Positions 1-6,764 of a stretch of DNA of 10,387 bases are shown here, in pieces. The DNA is taken from positions 1 through 10,387 of the forward strand of contig JAMCZP010000279.1 in the NCBI GenBank assembly GCA_023485185.1, written 5' to 3'. The translations under genes and the position numbers were made by a program. Position 1 is the first letter of the stretch, and each line of letters begins with the position of its first letter. The notes below the pieces were generated by a model. The model saw nothing but the letters and a program-made list of their open reading frames with translations. It searched no databases and was not told the origin of the DNA. Source of the stretch: Gammaproteobacteria bacterium (GTDB lineage Bacteria; Pseudomonadota; Gammaproteobacteria; Pseudomonadales; Halomonadaceae).

Positions 1-1076
1 TGCGGCACCGGCTCCCGAGCCAAATCTTTCAGCGCGTGTACCGCGGCCAGCTTCATCTCTTCATTAATGCGCGTGGCACGCACATCCAACGCACCACGGA
101 AGATAAATGGGAAACCCAGTACGTTGTTCACCTGATTCGGAAAATCCGAGCGGCCAGTTGCCATAATCACATCGGGGCGTGCCGCTCGGGCAACGTCTGG
201 ATGAATTTCAGGGTCTGGGTTGGTGCAGGCAAAAATCACCGGATCTCGCGCCATTTTCTTAACCTGCTCTGCGGAGAGCAGCCCAGGGCCTGACAAGCCG
301 ATAAAGACATCCGCATTGTCAATAGCATCATCTAAGGTGCGCATGTCGGTATCACGTGCGAATTCGGCTTTATATTCGTTAATACCTTCACGCTCGGAGT
401 GAATAACACCGCGACGATCAAGCATCACCAAATTTTCTTTACTGGCACCACAAGAAACCAGCAACCGCATGCAAGCAATGGCCGCTGCACCGGCGCCCAT
501 GCAGACAATTTTAACGTCTTCGATTTTTTTACCGGCAATATCCAACGCGTTCAGCATGCCCGCCGCCGTTACAATCGCGGTGCCGTGTTGATCATCGTGG
601 AAGACTGGGATACTGCAGCGCTCAATCAATGCTTTCTCGATTTCAAAGCACTCAGGCGCCTTAATATCTTCCAGGTTGATGCCACCCCAGGTATCTGCAA
701 TACGAGCAACGGTATCGATAAACGCCTGCGGGCTTTCCGCATCAACTTCGATATCCACCGAATTGATACCGGCAAAGCACTTAAACAGTACGCCTTTACC
801 TTCCATGACTGGCTTACTCGCTAATGGACCAAGGTTACCCAGACCAAGAATAGCGCTGCCATCAGTAATAACTGCTACCAAGTTTCCTTTGCCGGTATAG
901 CGGTAAGCATTTTCCGCATCCCTGGCGATTTCAAGCACTGGCTCAGCCACGCCTGGGCTATACGCCAGTGCCAAATCCCGAGCGGTCGCGGTGGGTTTAG
1001 TCAACTCCACCGATAGTTTTCCAGGAATGGGTTTCGCGTGATAATCCAAAGCAGCCTGCTTATTTGCATCCGTCAT
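1..1076 (-). CDS. maeB: MaeB-type malic enzyme (oxaloacetate-decarboxylating malate dehydrogenase), 3' end outside window
   Basis: Malic enzyme converts malate to pyruvate and CO2 with reduction of NAD(P)+ in the cytoplasm. The first 358 residues are visible, with no stop before the window edge. The N-terminus carries the MaeB hallmark [10 protein letters not shown] (residues 11-20). [10 protein letters not shown] holds the likely catalytic Tyr39 and MEGKGVLFK the likely catalytic Lys94. [11 protein letters not shown] gives the metal-binding pair Glu136-Asp137, and FHDDQHGT follows around residue 160. The Rossmann nucleotide loop is GAGAAA (194-199), followed by [14 protein letters not shown] and the end of the malic domain, INEEMKLAA (337-345). 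The ATG at 1074-1076 is chosen because it starts exactly at the family N-terminus; only a weak GGA lies upstream. Family members are either about 420 residues or about 760 with a C-terminal phosphotransacetylase-like domain. The window ends before this can be decided. NAD versus NADP preference is not readable here. Confidence 0.95.
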   Translation of the reverse strand, partial: MTDANKQAALDYHAKPIPGKLSVELTKPTATARDLALAYSPGVAEPVLEIARDAENAYRYTGKGNLVAVITDGSAILGLGNLGPLASKPVMEGKGVLFKCFAGINSVDIEVDAESPQAFIDTVARIADTWGGINLEDIKAPECFEIEKALIERCSIPVFHDDQHGTAIVTAAGMLNALDIAGKKIEDVKIVCMGAGAAAIACMRLLVSCGASKENLVMLDRRGVIHSEREGINEYKAEFARDTDMRTLDDAIDNADVFIGLSGPGLLSAEQVKKMARDPVIFACTNPDPEIHPDVARAARPDVIMATGRSDFPNQVNNVLGFPFIFRGALDVRATRINEEMKLAAVHALKDLAREPVP

Positions 1077-1115
1077 GGTCAGAGTCCAGTTAACATAAAG
1101 TAGATAAGTCATTTC

Positions 1116-1144
1116 AGAATATAGAAAAAACCTATGCGCCTCAA
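1116..1144 (-). promoter_or_regulatory. Candidate sigma-70 promoter of maeB
   Basis: On the minus strand, TTGAGG (1139-1144) and TATTCT (1116-1121) are separated by exactly 17 bases. Each matches the sigma-70 consensus in four of six positions. Transcription would start near 1109, giving a leader of about 33 bases before the maeB ATG. It is the best pair seen upstream of maeB, but it is predicted by eye only. Confidence 0.45.
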
Positions 1145-1165
1145 GCGCGTCGTCAACTCACAACA

Positions 1166-1177
1166 AAACGATCGTTT
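1166..1177. repeat. Perfect 12-base palindrome upstream of the maeB promoter
   Basis: AAACGATCGTTT is fully self-complementary. It lies about 22 bases upstream of the candidate maeB -35 box, in an AT-rich stretch. The location suits an activator site or operator, but I do not recognise the protein that would bind it. Confidence 0.4.
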
Positions 1178-1332
1178 AACCGAATTTTAGCTTCACATTC
1201 GTCACTTTTAGTAGATATTTGCTGAATCTTATGCAAAAAGCCTTCACCCATAATGCTTTACTTATTGCTGTATCGCAGCATTTATGGAAGGATTTTCCAC
1301 AAAAAAGCATGATATAAACAATGGTAGAAAAC

Positions 1333-1360
1333 AAAAAACCCACGCCGAGGCGTGGGTTTT
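1333..1360 (-). terminator. Intrinsic terminator of rpmE
   Basis: The arms AAAACCCACGC (1335-1345) and GCGTGGGTTTT (1350-1360) pair perfectly over 11 bases around a 4-base loop. On the minus strand the stem runs into TTTTTT then GTTTTC, a classic U-tract. It lies 60 bases past the rpmE stop and separates rpmE from maeB, so maeB is likely transcribed from its own promoter. On the plus strand the T-run is only four bases, so minus is the main direction. Confidence 0.88.
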
Positions 1361-1387
1361 GCGCGAGTACACCGTGCACTTGCGATC

Positions 1388-1413
1388 TAGGCCTATCAAT
1401 TGGGATAAGCCTA
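1388..1413 (-). repeat. Imperfect hairpin immediately 3' of rpmE
   Basis: TAGGCCTAT (1388-1396) pairs with ATAAGCCTA (1405-1413) with one mismatch. An extra C-G pair closes a six-base loop. It begins 6 bases past the rpmE stop and upstream of the terminator. It overlaps the palindrome CCTATAGG (1410-1417). A 3' mRNA-stabilising or processing role is possible but unproven. Confidence 0.4.
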
Positions 1414-1419
1414 TAGGTC

Positions 1420-1635
1420 TTAACCGCGCTTAACAGCAGCGCCGAAACGCTTGTTGAAGCGCTCTACACGGCCACCAGTAGTCGCTTGCTTCTGCTTACC
1501 AGTGTAAAACGGGTGGCAGTTGGAGCACACGTCCAGAGAGAAGTCCTGACCAGAGGTAGAACCGACCTGGAAATTTGCACCACAAGAACAAGTAGCGGTG
1601 ACCGTGTTGTAATTCGGGTGGATACCTTGTTTCAT
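1420..1635 (-). CDS. rpmE: 50S ribosomal protein bL31, zinc-binding type
   Basis: This 71-residue protein is a component of the large ribosomal subunit that contributes to an intersubunit bridge. It starts MKQGIHPNY and matches E. coli L31 in length and layout. The zinc ligands of the C+ form are all present: Cys16 and Cys18 (TCSCG), then Cys37 and Cys40 ([14 protein letters not shown]). The tail [10 protein letters not shown] is also typical. The frame is open 30 codons further upstream, but the ATG at 1633-1635 is chosen because it gives the conserved N-terminus and has GAGG 6 bases before it. The gene is followed by an intrinsic terminator and has a long structured leader. In E. coli, bL31 is reported (from memory) to repress its own translation, so the leader may be an operator here too. 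The zinc-free YkgM-type paralog is excluded by the four cysteines. Confidence 0.97.
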   Translation of the reverse strand: MKQGIHPNYNTVTATCSCGANFQVGSTSGQDFSLDVCSNCHPFYTGKQKQATTGGRVERFNKRFGAAVKRG

Positions 1636-1639
1636 CTCG

Positions 1640-1653
1640 AGCCTCACGAAGCT
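1640..1653 (-). promoter_or_regulatory. Small hairpin covering the rpmE ribosome-binding site
   Basis: On the rpmE mRNA strand AGCTT pairs with AGGCT (one G-U) around the loop CGTG. The AGG of the Shine-Dalgarno GAGG (1642-1645) lies in the 3' arm, so folding would hide the ribosome-binding site. At five base pairs it would be marginal and so able to open, as expected of a translational switch. Its existence as RNA is inferred. Confidence 0.4.
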
Positions 1654-1654
1654 A

Positions 1655-1690
1655 TATGCCGCCACCTGATCTCGTGCCAGGCACCGCATA
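1655..1690 (-). promoter_or_regulatory. Two-part stem-loop in the rpmE leader
   Basis: On the minus strand, TATGC pairs with GCATA (outer stem) and TGCCTG with CAGGTG (inner stem, ending in a T-G wobble). A GG/GCG internal loop lies between them and GCACGAGAT forms the terminal loop. The structure stands directly before the RBS hairpin. A stem with an internal loop next to the ribosome-binding site is a typical shape for a ribosomal-protein binding site. That bL31 binds it is inference. Confidence 0.35.
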
Positions 1691-1699
1691 CGGGTTTGG

Positions 1700-1734
1700 A
1701 AAAAAACGACTAACCGGTTAGGCACTCTTTCGTT
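1700..1734 (-). promoter_or_regulatory. Terminator-like palindrome and T7 run inside the rpmE leader
   Basis: On the minus strand AACGA, an unpaired AAGAGTGC, the perfect palindrome CTAACCGGTTAG (plus 1710-1721), then TCGTT leads into a run of seven T (plus 1700-1706). AACGA can pair with TCGTT and CTAA with TTAG. The stem is weak because of the 8-base one-sided bulge, but its position before a T7 run inside a leader suggests an attenuator or pause site. The palindrome could instead be a DNA operator. Confidence 0.35.
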
Positions 1735-1740
1735 ACGATA

Positions 1741-1779
1741 GTTCTTTAAGGCGGTTCTTAAAGGCAGTCCTTTAAAAAT
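1741..1779. repeat. Three phased 13-base repeats in the rpmE-priA intergenic region
   Basis: The units are GTTCTTTAAGGCG (1741-1753), GTTCTTAAAGGCA (1754-1766) and GTCCTTTAAAAAT (1767-1779), with no bases between them. Units 1 and 2 agree at 11 of 13 positions; unit 3 agrees with unit 1 at 8. The CTTTAAG and CTTAAAG cores are reverse complements. Unit 2 can therefore pair with unit 3 (10 base pairs, 4-base loop, 1755-1778) or with unit 1 (7 base pairs, 6-base loop, 1744-1763), but not with both. Confidence 0.6.
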
Positions 1780-1820
1780 ACAGCCCTGGCGTAGCCTGGG
1801 TTAAGATTGAGCGGTCGCAT

Positions 1821-1849
1821 ATTCTAGCAAAACTAACGCCGGAGGCCAA
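1821..1849 (-). promoter_or_regulatory. Candidate extended -10 promoter of rpmE
   Basis: On the minus strand, TTGGCC (1844-1849) and TAGAAT (1821-1826) are 17 bases apart. TGC directly before the -10 box gives the extended -10 TGn element. Transcription would start near 1814, giving an rpmE leader of about 180 bases that contains all the hairpins listed. The -35 box overlaps the priA Shine-Dalgarno and touches the priA start codon. Confidence 0.5.
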
Positions 1850-4096
1850 TTGCCTGATTCTGTTTCTTCGCGGCCACCGACACAAGTGTCCACAAAAGTG
1901 CTCAAAGTGGCGCTGCCATCACCGCTACGCCGCCTGTTTGACTACTTGCCGTGCAAAACCACTCCCGCCGGAGGGTGGCAGCCGGGGGTGCGCGTTCGAG
2001 TGCCCTTTGGCCGCCGTGAAGTTGTCGGGGTCATCGTTGAGTTGGCCAATCACAGTGAGCTTGCACCTAACCAACTGCGGACGATTAGCGAGACCCTCGA
2101 TGACACGCCCCTGCCGCAAGACTGGCTTTGGCTTTGCCGCTTTGCTGCCCGTTACTACCAGCACAGTCTGGGAGACACGCTACACCATGCGATGCCTGCC
2201 AGGCTACGCCAGGGCCATCCCATGGCGGGCCGCACACAAACGTTATGGTTAGCCCATGGAGAAGATGCCGACGCAACGCTCAGTAGAGCCCCCAGGCAAG
2301 CAGAACTCTATGCACTGCTACGCCAACACCCCCGCGGTTTGCCCAGCCGCGCGGTTAGCGCCCATGGCTTTACCCGTGACCAGTTATTAGCACTAGAAAA
2401 GAAAGGCTTGGCATCCAGCCAGGAACATATTCTCACCGCCCCCAGCCCGCCAAGCGGCAGCCTACTTGCAACGCCAGCCCTGTCCCTTAATCGCGAACAG
2501 GCCACGGCGCTGGCAGGGCTGCATGAAAAGCTCGACGGCTACCATCCCTGCTTGCTTGAGGGCATCACCGGCAGCGGCAAAACGGAGGTCTACCTACAGC
2601 TTATTGAAGCCGTGGTGGCAAAAGGCAAGCAGTCGTTGGTACTGGTGCCGGAAATTGGTTTAACCCCACAAACCCTTGCGCGCTTTCGCAGTCGCTTTCG
2701 CGTTCCCGTGGTGGCGCTGCATTCGGGCCTTACCGACCCCGAGCGGCTAGACGTATGGGAAGCCGCTGCCAGTGGTCGTGCATTGATTGTTATCGGCACC
2801 CGTTCGGCGATTTTCACACCGCTGGCCAACCCCGGTGCGATTATTGTCGATGAGGAGCACGACGGCTCCTATAAACAGCACGACGGCTTGCGCTACCACG
2901 CCCGTGACTTGGCCGTGGCTCGCGCCCACTATCATAAAATTCCGCTGCTGATGGGTAGTGCGACGCCTTCTTTAGAGAGTCTTCATCAAGCGCTTAGCGG
3001 TGCTTATCGCCATCTTCGCCTGACCCAGCGCCCTAGCCGCCACCCGCCGGCCAAACTGGAACTGATTGATTTACGTCACCAGCACCGCCAGGGCGGCCTG
3101 CTACCCGGTGCGATCAAGGCGATTAAAAGCACCTTGAGAGCTGGCAAACAGGTACTGATTTTTATCAACCGCCGAGGCTTTGCACCGACGCTCGCCTGCC
3201 ACGCCTGCGGCTGGATGGCGGATTGTGGCCAGTGCGATGCGCGCATGACCTTGCACCGCCACCCTGCGATGCTCGCCTGCCACCACTGCGATAGTCGCCG
3301 CGCCCTTCCCGATGCCTGCCCAGAGTGTGGTAGCGGAGATTTACGCGCCCTAGGGAGCGGTACGGAACGTACGGAAGAGACACTTCAAACGCTGTTTCCA
3401 AAAACCACCGTTTACCGCATTGACCGCGACAGCACTCGGCGGAAGGATAGCTTTGAGCAAGTGTTAAAAGAGATACAGCGAGGGGAGCCCTGCGTGCTAG
3501 TCGGCACTCAAATGCTTGCCAAGGGCCACCACCTGCCCCACGTAACACTGGTGGTGGTCGTCAATGCCGATGGCGGGCTTTACGCCGCGGATTTCCGCGC
3601 CCTGGAACACAGCGCTCAATTGCTTGAGCAGGTAGCAGGCCGTGCCGGTCGCGCCGCCCATCCTGGCCGTGTGCTGGTCCAAACCCTGCACCCCGATGAC
3701 CCGCACTTAGGCCAGTTGGCAGAACACGGCTACGGGGCGCTGGCGCGCAATATGCTTGAAGAGCGTCGCATCGCCCAATTGCCACCCTTCTGCTTTATGG
3801 CACTGCTGCGTATCGAAAGCCCTAAAGAGCAGGCTGCCTTAGCGATGGCGCAACAGGCCGCCCATGCCTTACGCCAATGGTTAAAAGAGTCAGGCGTGGC
3901 GACCCGCTGCCTTGGCCCGGTGCCCGCCCCCATGGAAAGACGCCAGAATCGTTACCATTTACACGTTATGCTGGCAGCAAACAAACGCAGCCAATTACAC
4001 CCCGCCGTTAGCTGGATGGTGCAGTGGCTGGAAGCCAATCCCGAGGCACGCAAGGTACGCTGGTCGATTGATATCGACCCCCAAACCCTGGCTTAG
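1850..4096 (+). CDS. priA: Primosomal protein N' (PriA), 3'-5' DNA helicase for replication restart
   Basis: PriA recognises stalled forks and D-loops and reloads the replicative helicase. At 748 residues it is close to the E. coli length (732). Domains in order: N-terminal 3'-DNA-end binding domain opening VALPSPLRRLFDYLP (20-34); helicase lobe 1 with Walker A GITGSGKT (238-245), DEEH box (334-337) and GSATPS (369-374); zinc domain with eight cysteines at 450, 453, 459, 462, 477, 480, 490 and 493; lobe 2 with GTQMLAKGHH (552-561) and QVAGRAGR (594-601); and a C-terminal domain. The start is TTG, with GGAGG four bases upstream; a later GTG (1886) lacks a ribosome-binding site. Family members usually have an Asp where this protein has Asn572 in VVVNADGG, from memory. 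It is divergent from rpmE, as in E. coli and Pseudomonas. Confidence 0.97.
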   Translation: MPDSVSSRPPTQVSTKVLKVALPSPLRRLFDYLPCKTTPAGGWQPGVRVRVPFGRREVVGVIVELANHSELAPNQLRTISETLDDTPLPQDWLWLCRFAARYYQHSLGDTLHHAMPARLRQGHPMAGRTQTLWLAHGEDADATLSRAPRQAELYALLRQHPRGLPSRAVSAHGFTRDQLLALEKKGLASSQEHILTAPSPPSGSLLATPALSLNREQATALAGLHEKLDGYHPCLLEGITGSGKTEVYLQLIEAVVAKGKQSLVLVPEIGLTPQTLARFRSRFRVPVVALHSGLTDPERLDVWEAAASGRALIVIGTRSAIFTPLANPGAIIVDEEHDGSYKQHDGLRYHARDLAVARAHYHKIPLLMGSATPSLESLHQALSGAYRHLRLTQRPSRHPPAKLELIDLRHQHRQGGLLPGAIKAIKSTLRAGKQVLIFINRRGFAPTLACHACGWMADCGQCDARMTLHRHPAMLACHHCDSRRALPDACPECGSGDLRALGSGTERTEETLQTLFPKTTVYRIDRDSTRRKDSFEQVLKEIQRGEPCVLVGTQMLAKGHHLPHVTLVVVVNADGGLYAADFRALEHSAQLLEQVAGRAGRAAHPGRVLVQTLHPDDPHLGQLAEHGYGALARNMLEERRIAQLPPFCFMALLRIESPKEQAALAMAQQAAHALRQWLKESGVATRCLGPVPAPMERRQNRYHLHVMLAANKRSQLHPAVSWMVQWLEANPEARKVRWSIDIDPQTLA

Positions 4097-4132
4097 TCAG
4101 CCTGCAGGTAACGCCTTCACTAAGACACGGCT

Positions 4133-4187
4133 TTGAAACTGCGGCTCAATTGCTGATAATAGCCGCCTTATAGACGCATCCTTATAG
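4133..4187 (+). promoter_or_regulatory. Candidate argS promoter within an inverted repeat, with downstream direct repeats
   Basis: TTGAAA (4133-4138) and GATAAT (4155-4160) are 16 bases apart, a good sigma-70 pair, and would start transcription near 4167, about 66 bases before argS. The inverted repeat GCGGCT (4141-4146) and AGCCGC (4161-4166) brackets the spacer and -10 box. At the presumed start lies CTTATAG (4167-4173), repeated at 4181-4187. The inverted repeat may be an operator or a weak priA terminator. No T-run follows it, so the former is slightly favoured. Confidence 0.5.
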
Positions 4188-4232
4188 TTGCGCGTTAGCA
4201 CACGCCGCCACCGACGACACCCGGATACCTAA

Positions 4233-5918
4233 ATGAAAGACACGATAGTTTCACTGCTCGAAGGCGCGGTTACCGCGCTCAAGCACCAAGGCGTGCTGCC
4301 GAACGACCTACAGCTCAACATCAAAGTGGACCCGACCAAAGACAAAGCCCACGGCGACTACGCCACCAATTTGGCGCTCATGTTGGCCAAACCCGCCGGC
4401 AAAAATCCCCGCGAGTTAGCCAATACACTCGTTGCAGCGCTTCCAGAAAGCGATGCTATCCAAAAAACCGAGATTGCTGGCCCCGGTTTTATCAACTTTT
4501 TCGCGGCGACCGATGCGGCCGCCCAAATCGTTGCCCAGGTGCTCGACTGTGGCGATACCTTTGGCCGCAGCCTGATCGGTAAAGGCGCCAAGGTGCAGGT
4601 GGAGTTTGTGTCCGCCAACCCCACTGGTCCGTTGCATGTGGGCCATGGCCGCGGTGCAGCGATTGGCGACTGCCTCTGTCGCCTGCTTGAAGCCACCGGC
4701 TACGACGTTACCCGCGAGTTCTACTACAACGACGCAGGCGCACAGATCGCCAATCTAGCGCGCTCTGTACAGGCGCGCGTTAAAGGCTTAGGGCCTGACG
4801 ATGCCAGTTGGCCAGAAGATGGCTATCGCGGCGAATACATTAGCGATGTCGCTAACGACTACCTGGCAGGCAAAACGGTAACGGCCGATGACCGGGAAGT
4901 CACCGCTAAAGCCGATCCAGACGATTTAGAAGCCATTCAAGAGTTTGCCGTGGCGTGGCTGCGCCGGGAGCAGGATCTGGACTTGAAGGCCTTCGGCGTT
5001 GAGTTTGATGTTTACTTCCTAGAGTCATCGCTCTACGAGGATGGCAAAGTAGACGCCACGGTCGAAAAACTGGTGGCCGCAGGCCACACCTATGAAGACG
5101 ATGGCGCCATGTGGCTGCGTACCACTGACTTTGGTGATGACAAAGACCGCGTGATGCGCAAACGTGATGGTGGCTACACCTACTTCCTGCCGGATGTTGC
5201 TTACCACCTGGACAAGTGGCAGCGTGGCTTTAAAACCGTGATTAACGAGCAGGGGGCCGACCACCACTCCACGGTAACCCGCGTACGCGCTGGTTTACAG
5301 GCACTGGAAGTTGGCATTCCCAAAGGCTGGCCCGACTACGTGCTCCATCAGATGGTGATGGTGACTCGCTCAGGCGTCGAGGTAAAACTCTCCAAGCGCG
5401 CTGGCAGTTACGTCACGGTGCGTGACTTGATTGATGAAGTAGGCCGCGATGCAACGCGCTTCTTCCTTGCCGCTCGCCGTGCTGACTCCCAGCTCACTTT
5501 TGATATCGATCTGGCCCGCTCGCAGTCGAACGACAACCCGGTCTATTACATTCAGTATGCTCACGCACGGGTATGCAGCATGCTGCGCAAAGCGCAAGAT
5601 GCTGATCAGCCGTTCGATCACGCATTAGCAATGGCCAATCTTGCCTTGCTGGATAGCGATCAGGAGAAAGCCGTATTAAATCGTTTGGCAAGGTTCCCCG
5701 AAGTGGTCGAAACCGCCGCCAAGAACCGTGAGCCGCAGCAAGTCGCTCAATATTTACTTGATCTATCCGGCGATTTCCACACCTGCTATAACGCCGTTAA
5801 AGTGATGGTGGAGGACGACACCCTGCGCAATACCCGCTTAGCGCTGGGGCTTGCTACCCGTCAAGTACTGCGCAACGGGCTGGATTTAATGGGGGTTAGC
5901 GCCCCAGAGGAGATGTAA
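4233..5918 (+). CDS. argS: Arginyl-tRNA synthetase
   Basis: A class I aminoacyl-tRNA synthetase that charges tRNA-Arg with arginine at the cost of ATP. It has 561 residues, slightly shorter than E. coli ArgS (577). The N-terminal tRNA-recognition (Add-1) domain covers about residues 1-95 and ends in [11 protein letters not shown]. The catalytic domain has the HIGH-like motif HVGH (135-138) within [17 protein letters not shown], then [16 protein letters not shown] (317-332). The KMSKS-like motif KLSKRAG (385-391) has Lys at its last KMSKS position. The anticodon-binding DALR-type domain starts near [12 protein letters not shown] (435-446) and ends with [10 protein letters not shown]. The HIGH-region wording differs from E. 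coli ArgS (HVGHLRS in memory) and belongs to the type with [12 protein letters not shown]. The ATG has only a weak GGA about nine bases upstream. The next gene starts 3 bases after the stop. Confidence 0.97.
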   Translation: MKDTIVSLLEGAVTALKHQGVLPNDLQLNIKVDPTKDKAHGDYATNLALMLAKPAGKNPRELANTLVAALPESDAIQKTEIAGPGFINFFAATDAAAQIVAQVLDCGDTFGRSLIGKGAKVQVEFVSANPTGPLHVGHGRGAAIGDCLCRLLEATGYDVTREFYYNDAGAQIANLARSVQARVKGLGPDDASWPEDGYRGEYISDVANDYLAGKTVTADDREVTAKADPDDLEAIQEFAVAWLRREQDLDLKAFGVEFDVYFLESSLYEDGKVDATVEKLVAAGHTYEDDGAMWLRTTDFGDDKDRVMRKRDGGYTYFLPDVAYHLDKWQRGFKTVINEQGADHHSTVTRVRAGLQALEVGIPKGWPDYVLHQMVMVTRSGVEVKLSKRAGSYVTVRDLIDEVGRDATRFFLAARRADSQLTFDIDLARSQSNDNPVYYIQYAHARVCSMLRKAQDADQPFDHALAMANLALLDSDQEKAVLNRLARFPEVVETAAKNREPQQVAQYLLDLSGDFHTCYNAVKVMVEDDTLRNTRLALGLATRQVLRNGLDLMGVSAPEEM

Positions 5919-5921
5919 TTC

Positions 5922-6641
5922 ATGGCTAGCCCACCGCGTAAAAAGCCCGCCCGCCGAGGAGCGACCTCGCAGCGCAAATCTGCTCGTAGCTCAGGCAGCG
6001 GCTTTCGCATTCCGGGTTGGATCTGGGGCCTGGCTGGCATGGCAGCGGGCTTCTTTCTCGCTCAGCACCAGCACGGTACCGCACCGTGGCAGGAGCAGAG
6101 CGAGCCGCCCCAGGCAACCGTGCTACCCAAGCCCTCTAGCAGTGAGGAGCGTGAGGCCGCCCGTGAAACCGAAGGCGCCGCTCAACCCTCAATGCCCACC
6201 TTTGAGTTTTATACGCTGCTGCCTGAGACCGAGGTCATTGCCCCCGGCGTTACACTGCCTTCAAGCGTTGTTCGTCCTGAGGTCGCTGAGCAGGTAACGG
6301 GTAGTGATCCAGGCGACGACCCCATTGCCCAAGTCATTGCGGCCAATACGCGCCCTGAAGAGCAGGTGTCCACTGCCCAGGTGAGTGCGGCAAACAGTAG
6401 CACGCCTAGCCGCTATGTCCTTCAAGCGGCTTCATTTCGTGAGTTAAGCGATGCTGAACAGTTGCGTGGGCGGCTGCGCAACTTAAGCCTGTTGGCCCAA
6501 ATCAGCGAAGTGCAGGCTGACGGCAATACCTGGCATCGTGTTCAGGTCGGCCCTTACGAGGACACCCGGGAGCTTAATCGAGCGCAGGATTTAATGAGCA
6601 CTCAAGGTATTGAGCCACTACTGATTCAACTGCAAAACTGA
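5922..6641 (+). CDS. SPOR-domain cell-division protein, FtsN-like
   Basis: A 239-residue single-pass inner-membrane protein. The cytoplasmic N-terminus is short and very basic (KKPARRGATSQRKSAR). One membrane segment covers about residues 31-47 (PGWIWGLAGM followed by AAGFFLA), giving an N-in, C-out layout. A low-complexity periplasmic linker holds FEFYTLLPETEV (94-105), a motif I recall from FtsN-like proteins of non-enteric proteobacteria. The C-terminal SPOR domain spans about 163-239, starting SRYVLQAASF and ending with WHRVQVGPY and the last strand. SPOR domains bind glycan strands lacking stem peptides at the septum. GAGGAG inside the end of argS is its ribosome-binding site, so the two genes are probably coupled. 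E. coli ftsN lies at the same place before hslV, supporting a positional ortholog. The linker is too divergent to confirm full FtsN function. Confidence 0.88.
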   Translation: MASPPRKKPARRGATSQRKSARSSGSGFRIPGWIWGLAGMAAGFFLAQHQHGTAPWQEQSEPPQATVLPKPSSSEEREAARETEGAAQPSMPTFEFYTLLPETEVIAPGVTLPSSVVRPEVAEQVTGSDPGDDPIAQVIAANTRPEEQVSTAQVSAANSSTPSRYVLQAASFRELSDAEQLRGRLRNLSLLAQISEVQADGNTWHRVQVGPYEDTRELNRAQDLMSTQGIEPLLIQLQN

Positions 6642-6662
6642 TAAAACCACTCCTTGCTGATC

Positions 6663-6702
6663 TGCGGGCGGTTGATTTTTTATCAGCCGCCCGCATTTTG
6701 TT
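6663..6702 (+). terminator. Intrinsic terminator after the argS-SPOR unit
   Basis: TGCGGGCGGTTGAT (6663-6676) pairs with ATCAGCCGCCCGCA (6682-6695) over 14 bases with one T-G wobble, around a loop of five T. It is followed by TTTTGTT. It starts 22 bases after the SPOR-gene stop and separates this unit from hslVU. Confidence 0.88.
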
Positions 6703-6764
6703 GTGAATGCTTACACAACGGTCGCTTGTTGAGCGACTTACAAGTCATAGGGAGTACGCCTCCC
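6700..6764. repeat. Three consecutive short inverted repeats before hslV
   Basis: GTTGTG/CACAAC (6700-6719, 8-base centre), GTCGC/GCGAC (6721-6737, 7-base centre) and GGGAG/CTCCC (6750-6764, 5-base centre) stand one after another between the terminator and the hslV ribosome-binding site. I recall that a 5' stem-loop stabilises the hslVU mRNA in E. coli, so some of these may act in RNA. The first could instead be a DNA operator. No clear sigma-70 promoter pair was found here. Confidence 0.4.

Larger units (their letters stand above)
1077..1419. other. 343-base AT-rich gap between rpmE and maeB
   Basis: No convincing gene lies here. From right to left, in the direction of transcription of both flanking genes, it holds an imperfect hairpin just behind the rpmE stop (1388-1413), the rpmE terminator (1333-1360), a small stem TGCTG-TATCG-CAGCA (1266-1280), a perfect 12-base palindrome (1166-1177) and a likely maeB promoter (1116-1144). 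The stretch 1180-1330 is visibly richer in A and T than the genes. A 67-codon minus-strand reading frame crosses it, but it starts upstream of the terminator hairpin, has no ribosome-binding site and looks accidental. Confidence 0.7.

Noticed and set aside
399..824. 141-codon plus-strand frame opposite maeB
   Set aside because: It is the complement of conserved malic-enzyme sequence and resembles no known protein.
1176..1379. 67-codon minus-strand frame between rpmE and maeB
   Set aside because: It begins upstream of the rpmE terminator hairpin, has no ribosome-binding site, and gives no recognisable protein.
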